Source: Rhabdornis inornatus (Eukaryota; Chordata; Aves; Passeriformes; Rhabdornithidae). From it: a stretch of 64,000 nt of DNA. The stretch is from assembly GCA_013397075.1 (NCBI GenBank), contig VWZS01010874.1, forward strand, positions 2,291,327 through 2,355,326, written 5' to 3'. The notes below the pieces were generated by a model. It saw only the letters and a program-made list of their open reading frames with translations. It did no database searches and was not told where the DNA came from. Shown one piece after another: positions 1 to 12,075 of this stretch; position 1 is the stretch's first letter, and the number at the start of each line of letters is the position of its first letter. The translations under genes were made by a program, and so were the position numbers.

Positions 1-130
1 AGAACATATACATATATAAATATATATATATATATATGTATGCGTGTTTGCCTGTGTGCGCACATGTATTTATATCTCTCCATCTATCTCTGTGTGTGTG
101 TATGTGTGTATATATGTGTGTATATATGGA
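1..130. repeat. Compound TA / TG / CTCTC microsatellite
   Basis: The first 40 bases are nearly pure alternating TA. They are followed by tgtgtgcgca, tctctccatctatctc and tgtgtgtgtgtatgtgtgtatata blocks. This is typical compound simple-sequence DNA, and it is truncated by the window edge. Confidence 0.85.
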
Positions 131-2133
131 GAGGGACATAGGTAGGTCTGTAGTGAAGGAGAAGCCCCTTGTAACTTATCCACATGATCACATTAAGTCT
201 TTCACCCAACTGTTTCTTACTTGGCACTCTTTTGACACGATGTCTTCTTCGTGTAACACAACCTGTGGTGGTGGGCACTCTGCTCACCTGCAGGACACAT
301 CACTTGGATTTCTGGAAAATGGACTCCTTGTAAATATTTGCTAGGATATAAGAAGTGAATTGCTGTGTGTGTGTTGTCAGTCTTCCCTCTTCCACACTTT
401 CTGCTTGAATTAATAAGGCTGGAGCTTAACCAGTCCTTTGAATAATTTAAGATCACTTAAGTAATGGGAATGATGGAGAAGAGTCAGTTTTCTTGCAATT
501 TACTCCAGGAGGTGGGTGGATGGGGGTGGGAGTGACAGAGTGAGAAAATGCTATTTTAAGTGTGCCCTGGTTTGCACCCAGAGACGTCAGGACAAACTCC
601 CTGCTGGTAATTCCTAGTACAGCTCACCAGGCTACAGTGGAGTTGTAGGATTTTACAATGGCAGGGAGGATGGTTCTCTGCAAGCTAACGTGCAAATTCA
701 TCCCTCTTAGGGAGGAATTTTTATGAATTAAAAGGCACCTTCAAGGTGCCAAGCTCTGCCAATAGAGGCTTTTTGATTAAACTGCAGTAGCTGTTGTCAA
801 TATGGCACAGTGCATGGGGCCAAGCACTCAGTTAATGTAGGTTTTCACTTGTGCTTGGAAAAGAGGGCACAGACTTTTTTTTTTTTTTCCTTTCTTTGAA
901 GCATCAAGCTCCAGCCTTGGTTATTTTTATTTCCCTTTGTGCCTGACTTGGTTTTTGAAGACAGAGTAATCATGCAAGACAGTTTCTGAGCTGCATTGAA
1001 CTCCTTATTGCTTTCAATCTTCTTCCAATATGCTGCAGCTTGAAAAACTGCCTGTATATACCTTAACTGCTTCTGGGCAAGTCCTATACAGAGGAGGACA
1101 TGAGCACCAAAGTAATTGAATGGATGCATTGTGGCTGCCAGGTTAGCTTTTTCTCTTCCTTGGTGCTTAACTGCCAATGCATAACTGCACTAATGAGCCT
1201 CTCTCCTGATAGGAGAGGGTCATTTAGGTTCTGTGTCTGTCAAAGAATATCAAGGTTTCCTTTTTAATGTAGAAATTTCAGGCACTGGAGACATGAGAAC
1301 CTTTGTATTTTCTGTTATACGAGACATTGGTGTTAAAATCTGGAAGTCAGGAAGAGGAAACAGTCCCATGTAGTTCTGAGATTCAGTATCACTGTGTTGA
1401 GTTCTCTGTATCACCAAATGACATTTCACCATGAACTGTGCAGGACAGCCCAAACCCTGCCTCTTCTTTGCTGGTTTAGGAAGTCCTGTTGTGACAGATC
1501 ACTGTGGTTCCTTTGATAAAATCTGAGATGAAGATTCAGTAGGGGAGAGACAGAGACCTGCTCCATGTCCCGAGAGCTTAGGGAATGTCTCCAGCTCTGT
1601 GGGACAAGCTGGAGAATGTGCCACCAAGGATGTGGCATCATCCCCACTGAACAGAAGGCCCTGGGGACACTGTGACACACACACTTGTGAGTGAGCTCTC
1701 TGGGTAGCACTGAGGTTGCAGCAGGGATCAGGGTAACGTTTCACCTCATTTTTCAGAACACGCATCTGAAAGGTTTTTAGAGGAGCTCTGAGAAGTAAAT
1801 GGGAGTATCAGGGGCTTGGGCAGGTTGAAATGCATTTTTAATTGAGTTTTAATGCATTTAAATTATTGAAATTCTCCACATTTTGTCATCCCACATCCTA
1901 TAGACACTCAAACATTATAGGCATTACAGGTCTTTTAGTTCAAGTTGCCTTGACCATACCCCTTTTTGACCTGAAGAGTTGCTCTCTCAAGGATGTGAGC
2001 TGCCAGTCTGCATTTTTCTGTCCTCATCTCTAGGTTAGTTACTACCGAAATTCTCACAGCACGTATGAACACATTACCCAGTCATTTCAGAAATGACTAA
2101 GACAGGTTGTTTTCTTACCTCTCCCTCCTATGC

Positions 2134-2138
2134 AAAAA

Positions 2139-2170
<32 letters not shown>

Positions 2171-2194
2171 AAAAACCCAANAGAAAAAAAAAAA
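2134..2194. repeat. Poly(A) tract containing an ambiguous base
   Basis: A run of 24 A (2134-2157) continues after single interruptions to 2194, with one undetermined base N at 2181. It may be a retroposon tail or a plain homopolymer. The N shows that the assembly is uncertain here, so the tract length should not be trusted. Confidence 0.85.
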
Positions 2195-2764
2195 GAACTC
2201 AGCCTCTTAGCCTGTGAAGAATGGCATGGTAATTTTGATCTGCCTCATCAACTGAGAATTTAAAACTGCAGCTTAAGCTTGGGAAGGAATGAAGAGAAGC
2301 CAGCTTAGATGCAGAAAACTTAGTTGCAGAAACAACTCATCTCTGACTGGATTTTTGGGCTGCTGCTGGCTCCCATCTCACTGGTATGGAGCAGTCAGTC
2401 AGTTCACAGCCCTCTACACTAGACTTACTACTGCTTTATTCCTGACAGAGAATATGAAGGGTTTTCTGAGCTTCAGTTTCATGCCTGCAATTAATTCTCA
2501 ACCACCTACATGTAGACACACCCAAGAGATGATCTGCCCACAAAACCCACACTGCAGCCAGCCATGGGGGAGGGAGGATTTCTGCAGTGGGCTCTTAGTG
2601 ATTGTCACTGCAATATTTTCTGTTCCTTCATCTGCTCTTCCCACCTAAGAAAAACAAAATATAGCCCCAGGGAGAATTTTCTTTGTAAGCAATTAATCAT
2701 TCTCCTGGTATCCACTGAGTAGCAGTTCTTAGTAATTCCCCTCTTTGATATTCCCTTGGGACAT

Positions 2765-2831
2765 GTCAGGAGTTGGACTAGATGATCTTTAAAGGTCCCT
2801 TCCAACCCAAATCATTCTGTGAGTCTATGAA
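2765..2831 (+). mobile_element. CR1 retrotransposon 3' end (+ orientation)
   Basis: The sequence carries the diagnostic CR1 3' terminus: ggagttggactagatgatct, then ggtcccttccaaccc, then attctgtgagtctatga, close to the short terminal repeat typical of avian CR1. The 5' side is severely truncated, as is usual for this LINE family, and no coding part is kept. Confidence 0.85.
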
Positions 2832-3023
2832 TATGCCTTAAGTACATGCTTGTGTTGTTCTATCTCCTGCAAAGCTTCTGATGAAGTCCCATCCCATCAA
2901 TGCTGTCAACAGAATGTCATTACCAAGAGGACTGAAAACTGATTGTTTTTGTCTTCTTTTTTCTCTTTTTCTGCTTTAGGAGTGATGTAAGAGCAAGGCC
3001 CAGTCAAAGCATTGCAGAATAAC

Positions 3024-3041
3024 CCCACGTGTACACGTGGG
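3024..3041. promoter_or_regulatory. 18-bp perfect palindrome with two CACGTG E-boxes
   Basis: The sequence cccacgtgtacacgtggg is a perfect palindrome. It contains CACGTG at 3026-3031 and 3034-3039, with starts 8 bp apart. A further CACGTG-like core (gcacgtgtg) is near 3092. Paired E-boxes are bound by bHLH factors such as CLOCK-BMAL1, USF or MYC-MAX, but function here is only inferred. Confidence 0.4.
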
Positions 3042-5535
3042 ATTCAGTACACAGGGGATTATGTCCAGATGCAGATCCTAGAGCACAGGTGCACGTGTGG
3101 CACACACCCTCCCCATTTGGAGCTCATTAAATGTGGGTTGTGGTGTGTTGTGCTGCAGTGTGCTGTGAAAGGCTAGGATGGGAGAACTCAGTGATTTTAT
3201 GTGGGATAAGACACCTCTGTGGCTCCAGTAGTGTTTTTGCTTCTGTCAAGGCAGGTGTCATCTCTCCTTACAAAGTCTTATAGTCCTGAGTCTGTGGGCC
3301 AGGCTCTGAAGTGCTTGCTGCCCTTTTCCTGTTGCAGCTGGGAAATCCTTTCTCTGCCACATAGTTCAGATGTCCTGCTGTTCAAGGGAGTTCATCAGCA
3401 GCCTCTTTTGTAAAAGTTACTACACTGAAGTAGGGCATGTTTTGAAGTCAATGCCTTTCCACAATCCCTGTGTCTCCTGGCAGGGTAATATGGATGGACA
3501 GAGAAGGGTTAAGGTCTGGGAAGGAGGAGGGCTGGCATAAACTTGATTTCTCCAGGGCTTGCCAGGGTGATGCTTGGCAGGATTAAAGGAAAACACTGCC
3601 ATGAGCCTGTCGTACTTGTTTGAAACTGTGGGGAAGTCGAGTTTGGAGTTCATAGCATGTGAGCACCCACACTGAAATTAATGGTATGAAGCTGTTAGAA
3701 CAAGCAACAGGAGAATTAAGCCCCAGAATGATAAAAATATAAACAACCTCTAAAAACTCTTCTGGGAATGATTTATCTTGGCTCCTCCTGACTTAGGAGG
3801 AGATGTTGGCATATTTGGACCATAGCGTCTTAGGACAGACAAATGAAAACCACCCTTTCTCTCACTCCATGATTCATTGCTTTCCTCTGGAATGTGTTTG
3901 TGAAGGAGGATGTCCACATCCTGAAGGTTACCTACAGCAGTGAGGAACACCAGTCAGTGATAATGACGATGCAATAAAACACTTGCAGGAAACAAGAATT
4001 AAACTAATTTAATCTGTCCAAAATGCCACTCATCTTTCCATGCCAGAGGGATGCTTAGGGTTTGTCTCCACTGCCCCCTTCCCCATTCAGTTCTCCCCAG
4101 GTCACGGTCTGGTTTGTGCCCTGTCCAACTTTGTGGCCCTGTCAACACACCCACTAGAGTCCAGCATAGCCTTCAGGGTAGATGCTTAGCAAGGGCTGGT
4201 CTTGACAATATGTGGTACATTTTTACCCCATTGCTTCGAAATGAAGAGCTGGAGAGAGCTCCTGAGCACTGTGACAGTAGCACAATGCACCTTTTTCCCT
4301 TAGTGTAGAAACACTCTGTCACTGTGAGCTGCAGCATTGCTCTGGCTGGTGAGTTTTGCCTTGTGGTTTCTTCCACGTACCTTTCTTGTGCTTAATAAAA
4401 TAAGAAACAATAACAAAATAATCCATCACAATGCAAAGATATACCGAGTTTTCACTCAGACAACTCTGCTGGCAGGAGCTATGTGATGCCCACATTTGGC
4501 AGAAGTGTTACTAATTTTAATGTAAGCATCAGTGCAGGAAGTGGGAATGTAATTGGCCGTTAATGTTGTTTGCCTGTATGCAAAATAAATTATTTGTTGC
4601 CCAAAGGGCTTCTAACAGGGAAATGGATTTCAGCTAATGAGTTGCTCAGAAATGCTCGTCTTTGTGGAGAGGTAATACTTCCATGTGCACTGTGGTCCTT
4701 CTTTTGGGGTAAAAAAGAGATGATGGAAGGCAAAGAGTGACCTGTTCTGTCAGGATCACCACAGTCAGTACAAGTGTTGCTGCCAGGACTGGCAGAGCTG
4801 AGGCCCACAGGACCTTGCCCCTGGGCATTAGGAAATGCAGCATTTCAGCAGCAGAAGCAGCTTTGGGAATCCCAGCGGTGCCTTACCAGGCTGAGTCTCT
4901 AGCTCCCTTAGGATGCTTTGACAGGTCCCACTGGACACTTGCCTGGGCTTTTGTCACTGAACACCTTCAGAATGCACTTCCCCCCAGATGCAAACCCACT
5001 GGCAGCAGTGGAGCCTCTCACTGGCACTGCACCCCTGGAGCCAGGGAAGCCTCTGGCTGCTGTGTGTGCCCACAGTGAGGAGCTCAGTGTGTCACTCCCA
5101 GGGCAGCCCTGTCCAAGCAGTGAGGCTTGGTCATTGTGGACAGCTCTTCCTGTAAGGGGGCCTGACAGCTGGGGGCTTTTTTTTAAGCTTTGGAAACTGA
5201 AACTAATTTTTTAAAGGTATACTTTCCTTTAAATCAGTAGATTTTGGCAATAGGATTTTTTTATTATTTTATTTTTCTTTTCTCCTCCCTCCACATCCTA
5301 CAAACCAGCGTTCTGGGGAGGTGTCCCTGTGTTTTCCATTCACCTGTCTCTTTTTCTGAGTCTCTAAAAGTGAATCAATGTCTTGTCTGTACAGTAAGTC
5401 TGCTTGTATGCATAATGAGAAGTTGAGCTGGATTGCTGTTCTGTACAATTAGTGTTTCCACTGTCATACTGCAAACAGCACATATTGCACTCCTGTGCCA
5501 CTGTAATCTGCATCACTGTTGTACTCAAGTCAATG

Positions 5536-5541
5536 AATAAA
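5536..5541 (+). terminator. Polyadenylation signal AATAAA
   Basis: A canonical AATAAA is followed after about 15-25 bases by a probable cleavage region near 5556-5566. Beyond that lies U/GU-rich sequence (ttgcctcatttattttggttttg). Upstream sequence is AT-rich. The full arrangement of a + strand mRNA 3' end is present, unlike the isolated AATAAA matches near 3973, 4393 and 4585. Confidence 0.6.
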
Positions 5542-5566
5542 GTTTGGAGCTTTATTCTTAATTTCT

Positions 5567-8500
5567 GGATTCATGTTGCCTCATTTATTTTGGTTTTGAT
5601 TTTTCATTTTGCAGAGTTTTAACGAAGTTCTTTTACAAAATAGGATGTGGTCTCAAGAAGAGAGCTCTCGGAGAGGTGAGATAAGTGAGAGCAAGACAGC
5701 TGACAGTTACAGATTTGAAAATTGTCACAAGGCTTCTTGTAGCTAAACCACTAGAAATAGATATTCGTGCAAACCACATAGAAGTGTTAGTTTCGTTGTC
5801 CATTGTGGTTTAAAATTACCTGAGATACCAGCAAGGTCAAATAGACCATGCTGTTGTGTCATCTTCAAAGGCTAAATTGTTTCCTTTCTTGATCTTTGCA
5901 AATTCAGCTACAATGTTAGTCCCCATCTTGAAGATGTTTGGTATTTTAAGTTAGGCGTTGGCTTAATCATCTGGAGTTTAAACCTGCCTGTCGTTGGTGT
6001 GGGTGTGGAAGGTGGGGGATGATGCCACCCAAGGAAATTGGGTGTTCATCACACCCATCATGTGCTGAACTCCTGGGGTCCAGCAGACTATGGTGGCAGC
6101 AGAATTAAGCACACAGCAGCTCCGAGGATGCAATGCAGCACAAACCCTGCACCGTCCTTGAGCCTCCAGAAAACCCCTGCAACACCCTGCAGATACTAGG
6201 TTCTCCATCTTCTCTCCCACTCCTCAACTCTCTGAGACTCCCCCCCTTTGACCTGCCTTGATATTCTACACAGGTTCTCTCTTGTGACAAAGGTAAAGCT
6301 TCCCCAGGGCTTTACTTCAATGTGCTGTGTTGAGAGTGTTTAACGGCTGAGTCTCAGATGAGATGAGGACTCAGGTTCCTGCTTGGAGAGCAATAGCTGG
6401 GGAATTCAATACACTGTGAAGTTATCCCTTAGCAAGGTTCATACCTGCCCCATTCACTTTCCAGGCCATGCCTGGATTTTTGCTGTGTTGGGTGTGTGCT
6501 GTGACTTGCACAAGAGAAACTACCCTCTGAACAAATCCAGCAAAACAACCTGGTGGCAGTTAGAGGTGTCCTTTCTTTGGATTGCATCTCTGGACATGTC
6601 CTGTTAACCTCCCTGGGCATCTTCACTCCGTTAGGAAGTAAGGAAGGTCTGTGCATGAAGCACCTGCTTGAAAAACCACAACTGTAGGTCTGTGATTTGG
6701 CCTTGGAACTTCTCTTGAAAGTTTCCCAAACAAAGAAAAGACTCAAAACCAAAATCTCCCATTTGAGTCACTGTCTCTTGAAAGTCCACCAGCTGGCAGT
6801 CAGCTCCGTCCCTGCAGCAGCAAATACAGTGCAGTGCCAACCCTGGGACATGTCCTGCCAGCCCAAGCTCTGGAGATCCCAAGCAGCAATCCCCTGCTGG
6901 GGATCATTGACCTGGCAGTGTTATGGAGCAATTGCTCCATTATAGCTTCCCCCAGACCAGAGCATTGGGAAAATTATCCCTGACTGCACTTCTCTGTGTA
7001 GAGCAAATTCACAAGGATCCGTTCCATCAGCCCCACAGTGTGACAGTGCCAGCCTGCCTAAGCACATTTTTAATTTCTCTCTTGTTTAGTACACAAGGCC
7101 ACTGAAATCTAAGTCTAGGATTGCTTTTTCCTTTTTCTAATGGTTAGTCCATTTCCCCCTGCTCCCCTCCTCCCCACAAGTAATGTGAAGTTTATGACCC
7201 CTGAGTAATGACTGTGGAATGCTCTGCATCCTACAGCCATCTCGAGGCATCTGGCAATGGGAATCTTCACAGCATGTAAAAAATACACAGATAATACCAT
7301 TGTAAATAACTCGGATCGAAACGAGTCAAATGTCAATGCTAATTTGCTGTCAAGTATAGCCCAAGACCACTTCCTCCTGCAAGAAGAGAGACCCAGTTCC
7401 CAAGTGTGTCTTGCTCTCCACCAAAAGAAGCTTATTCTCCACCAAAAATCTCTCCAAACTCTGAATTAACAAGAGTGGAGTTCTTTCCCTTTGCTGTTTT
7501 ATTTTTTCTTTAGCTTTTGTGCCTGTCTGCTGCAGAGTCCAAGGCTGGGAAATGAAACTTCAGTTTTGCCTGACATTTTTCTATTGTAAAAAAGGACTCT
7601 TGGGAGAGATATTTACTGTTTTCTATGGCTCAGTCAGAGGGCAAGAGAGAAAAGTTGTTCCAGGAGTCGCCATTACAAAGCATTTTTTCACATAGGCTCG
7701 CTTTTATTTTTTAAAGGCTGGGAGATTAAAGAGCCGGCAGCCCTGGAACAGGAAGTTTGCTGTACATCCAAGGGTCAGGTGGGTCTCAGACAGCCACTGC
7801 TTCCAGCTCTTTTATATACACACTGCAGATTAAAATGTACATCCCAGGCTGGATGTAGCCATGGCAGTGATGGGGGCCCAAGGGTTTGGGGGGAAAGGCA
7901 GAGAGGAGAAGCAGGAAAACAGCAGAGCACAGCCTCTCCTCAGGCTGGGATTTCATAAGACAAAGCACTGGGTAGTTGTTCAGACAGCTTAAGGTATTCC
8001 CACGCCCCCCCAGCTTTTTCCTGCCATCAGATATGTCAGCATGACTGCTTGTGGGGTCACTCTCAGTGACATTTGGGAACTGATCCTGCTTAAAAAAACA
8101 TGTTTTACTTTTTATTTCATTGCACAGTGTTTTTGGGGTTTTTTTTAAAAATCTTTTTAAACTGAGTCAGTTCCCTGCTTTGAGTTAGCCTCCCAGAATA
8201 ATTGTGCTGGGCACGAAAAATGGGGTGGGCACAAGTGAAGAGTGGTGTCTGAAGAAAAAGCAGAGCACAATAAACTGCCAGTGATACTGCACTCTGTGTG
8301 TCATGAAATCTGTCTCAAGTCCATGGCAGAGAGGGCAGCTGGTGGCATTCCCTTTGTCCCTTCAATTACAGCAGTACAACCACACCTTCTGTGACTGTCA
8401 ATTTAGAAGGGTGGCATTGTCTCCAAGACCTTTGAGGGTGACACTGCTGGAGTCAGGTATTTGTGCAAAGTCATGAGTGTTTCAGCTGTTGCCCCAGTAT

Positions 8501-11500
8501 GAAGGAGGGAAAGAAGGGGGTGGACTAAATCCCACCTTCAGCGTTCACCTTCTGGAGGGGATGGCTGTTCTGCTGGCAGAGGAAACCAGGTGCAGACCCT
8601 GAGAGCTTCATGGACAGTGCTGGGTTGGTGTTTGGGGCAGAAGCTGGGATAGAGCCTTGCCAGGCACACTCACTTTGTATTAAAATGTCTTTGCTGAAAC
8701 TGTGGCAGAACTCTTTGGACACAGGTCAGGAGAAGATGATCTCTACAGAGCTGAGTTTCTCTTAGTGAAATTCCCAGCCTTCAAAGTTGGCAAGAGTAAG
8801 GGGCTGGATGTAAATTAATAGTGCATCCCTGGGCAGCCAGTGAAGAAGCATCAAAAGGTGAGTCAGGTCTGGCAGGAACAGACTGACAGATTTGGAGGCT
8901 GATTTTGCTGATTGGGGTCTCCACACTTGGGAGTCATCTATTTCCCATAATTTGGGCTATCCCAGCCCCCACACCTCCAGGCCAGTGGAGGGAAGAGTCA
9001 ATGGTAGAACCAAACCTCTCTGCAGGAATAGCCCAGTAAGGCTGCCAGAGGGAAACAATCTCCCTCTTGGCTACCTCTCCTGGATTTAGGCTAGATACTG
9101 CAGAGGAGACAAAATGCAGCTGACTCCATTCAAGGAATTCATTGACACAGGCTCTGAGGCTTTATGTGAACCAAAGTGATTGCTGTGAAACAGGAGACAA
9201 GGTAATAATTGAATCAGGGCTCACAATGAATGAACTGCTGCTGAGAAATGCCTACTTTACAGCCTTGATATACTCGGGATGTTCAATGACTGCCAGGAGC
9301 AAACTCTGTGGTATCTCAGTTAGCTCTTACCCTAATTACCACAGAGGAGTTGCTAGATGAATGAGGACTGCAATAGAAAGGATTTTAGTAAGATTTATTG
9401 ATGAGACTACATGAATAATTCCCTTTGCAATGATGCATTTAAGACCACAGATATCGTGGGAGGAGGAAAGCCAGTGTTTGATATTTTGAGTGATTTTAAA
9501 GTGTGTGCTTTATTTTTATGTTTCAGCTATTGAGATTCTAAAAAAAAAAATTCTCCTGCCACCTAGGTTTGTGAAACAATAGTAGGTAATTGAAAAGAAG
9601 CTTCTTCTGAGGCCAGTAAATATTGGATCATATAAATGATTCTATGTTAATTGGTCTGCCATGATGCTCAGGCAGCCCAGAGCATAACACTTCAATGCTC
9701 TGATGTTGCTCTGACCTCTTGGCACTCAAAGTTTGGGTTTTCCGTAACTAACTAATTGTTCAGCTTCCTGAAAATTACATTTGTGCTCTTTCTCCCTTGG
9801 GAGCAATCCCAACAGAGGATCCTTTGGAGAATTTTCCTGGGCCTGGCCAGTTTGAGTGAAAGCAGAGATACCACCAGGGCAGATCACCTGGGGGGTAAAG
9901 CTGGCTGGAAAATTGACCCTGTGAAGAAAAAGCAAGTAACATTTAATCATATCAGCAAGCCTGTCAGCCTCGACATGCAGCCAGCCCATTGCCCATGCTG
10001 ATGTAAGGGAAGGGATGAAGGAAGGCATTTCCACTCTGTGGCAAGTTTCACCAAAGCAGAATTGACCCCCTGCAGATCCCAGGATTTGACTTCTTCTCCT
10101 CATGGGGATACCCAGGAAAGTTTACCCCAAATTAACTGAACTTAAATAAACCAAACTTACTAATCATCACCCCAAATGCCTTTAATTAGATTAGCTCACT
10201 GTGGAATGGAGTAAACCAAAACAAATTTAAGACACTTGAAGTCTTAGTTTGGTAGGATGTTCTGCAGGTCTCTTGTGAGATACTAAAGCTGCTGGCTCAC
10301 CAGTTCACCACCACTCCTCTACTGTGCCAGCTCCTACAGCTGCAGCACTGATGATGTGAACACTGTGTGCAAACACTTGCAGGTCACTTCAAGAAATGTT
10401 CCTTGGTGGTGCTGTGGCTTTGTGCTGAAAACCAACTGCCACGACAATAACAGTATTTGGTGGGTGAGAAGCAAGCAGGGGGCAGAACAGGCAAGATCTC
10501 TTGAAACAGCTTCAGTTCTGAGAATTGCCTATCTTTAGAAACCTCTGTAGCAGGAACCCACAAGTCCCCTTCTATGTCTGTCCATGGGGAGACCAGAAAT
10601 GTGTCCAGGCTGGACCATGTGCACCTGTACAGTCACCTCCTGCCCCACACAGTCTGTTATGGCTGCAGCTCTCTGCTCCCTGGGGATGGGCAGATGATGG
10701 ATTGAGTGTGCAGGGACTCAGACACTGCAGGACACTCTTCCCTCCTGCCACATGTGCATGATGTGACTCACACACCCTTGCCCAGTACAGCCCTAATGGC
10801 CCATGGTCCTGGGCCACTCTCCCAGTTGTTCCTCTCCTCCAAAAAACCCATTTCTGGGCACCTGGCCTGCAGTGTGAAACAGCCTTTGTGTGATATTTTG
10901 TCAGCTACAAATAATTGAAAAAGGCCTACATAAAGTCCTAATTGTGTCACAGAACAGGCTCTTCAGTCATCCATCTTTCTATTAAACTTGTGAATTTCAG
11001 CTACTCAGCCCTGTTGGAGTTATTTTCCCCTTCTCCTCCTTCCTCTTTTAAGCTTCTATTTATATTCTCTCAGTTGTCTCTGCCAGAAGATCTCATGTGG
11101 ATACATTAGGCCTTTTCAAAAGGAAAGTTGGATTACAGCGATTTTTCTCCCCGTAGGACACAACAGCTTCATCATTCATAACAGAGCAATACACTATAAC
11201 TTCATTATAGATGGCATGAAGCTGGCCTATTTAAACAGAATACTTAATGATGGTTGGGAAGGCAGGAGAAATTCAGCTCCACAGCTCTATGTGTGAAAAG
11301 AGAAACTGCAGTTTTTTGTATTTACCAAGACAGATTTCTTGATTCTTGATTAAATCTCTTTTCACGGGAACAAAAGAAAAAAAGAAGTGGAAGATTCAGC
11401 TGATATGGGTGAAATTTATTTATTACCTGGTAATTAATTCCACTGTGGCAGGTAGTTTGGCATACCCTAACATCTAATGTTTGTAGCAGGAAAGGAAACT

Positions 11501-12075
11501 TGGACTCCTCCATAGTGCTCAGCCTCCACTGAATCAAACTGCAGTTTATTGGTGCTGTATGACCACAGGTTCTCATTCTTTCCCCTTGCCCACCTCAGCA
11601 GTGCTGACCACAGAAGCTCTGCTCCTTGACTTTGACTGAGTAGAACTGGTTAAAGCCTAAAGAAAAGTTGCAGACTGAAAAACACTCTTTTTGGGAAAGT
11701 GCCAGAATAAATAGCCTTCTGCAAGCTCACAGCTGACATCAGACCACAGTTTGCAGTGATGATAGGGGAGGCTTAAAAAATCCCAATGAAAATGTAGCAA
11801 GACGTAAAAATTAATGTTTTCCCATATTTTGATAAAATTAGTTTTTCTTCTCACCCAGGTAAGCTTTCCTGGTGCTGAAAGGTGCCAAGAGTTCACCTCT
11901 GTTTGGGCAAGTCATCCATCTACAGCTTGAGAGTCCACACAGATTTTTTTCTTCTAACTTGAGAGAGATTTTGCTCAATGCTGGTTTACTGGTAAAACCT
12001 GTAAGAGTGGATGAAACTTCTAACTCAGCTGAAAGCCATGATTTCCTATCCTATCCCCTCAAAAATAGCACCATG
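5567..12075. other. Intergenic DNA, no gene recognised
   Basis: I read both strands and found no exon-like segment with supporting splice signals and protein similarity, no RNA gene and no clear repeat family. Short A/T runs occur (for example 8094-8160 and 9540-9550). The open frames are short and low-information. Confidence 0.6.

Larger units (their letters stand above)
1..5560 (+). other. Possible long 3' UTR of the upstream gene (ABLIM1 by synteny)
   Basis: No coding exon is recognisable here. The stretch ends at a convincing + strand polyadenylation signal, and the last 300 bases (about 5250-5560) are AT-rich and UTR-like. In vertebrates ABLIM1 lies immediately 5' of AFAP1L2 in the same orientation and has a long 3' UTR, so its transcript end is the natural candidate. 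This is inference: the villin-headpiece coding end of ABLIM1 is not seen, and the segment could equally be intergenic with a single UTR exon near 5 kb. Confidence 0.35.

Noticed and set aside
845..1177. 110-codon - strand frame upstream of the presumed 3' UTR end
   Set aside because: It ends in a Lys-rich stretch that translates a T-run. There is no family resemblance, and it lies antisense to the likely transcript.
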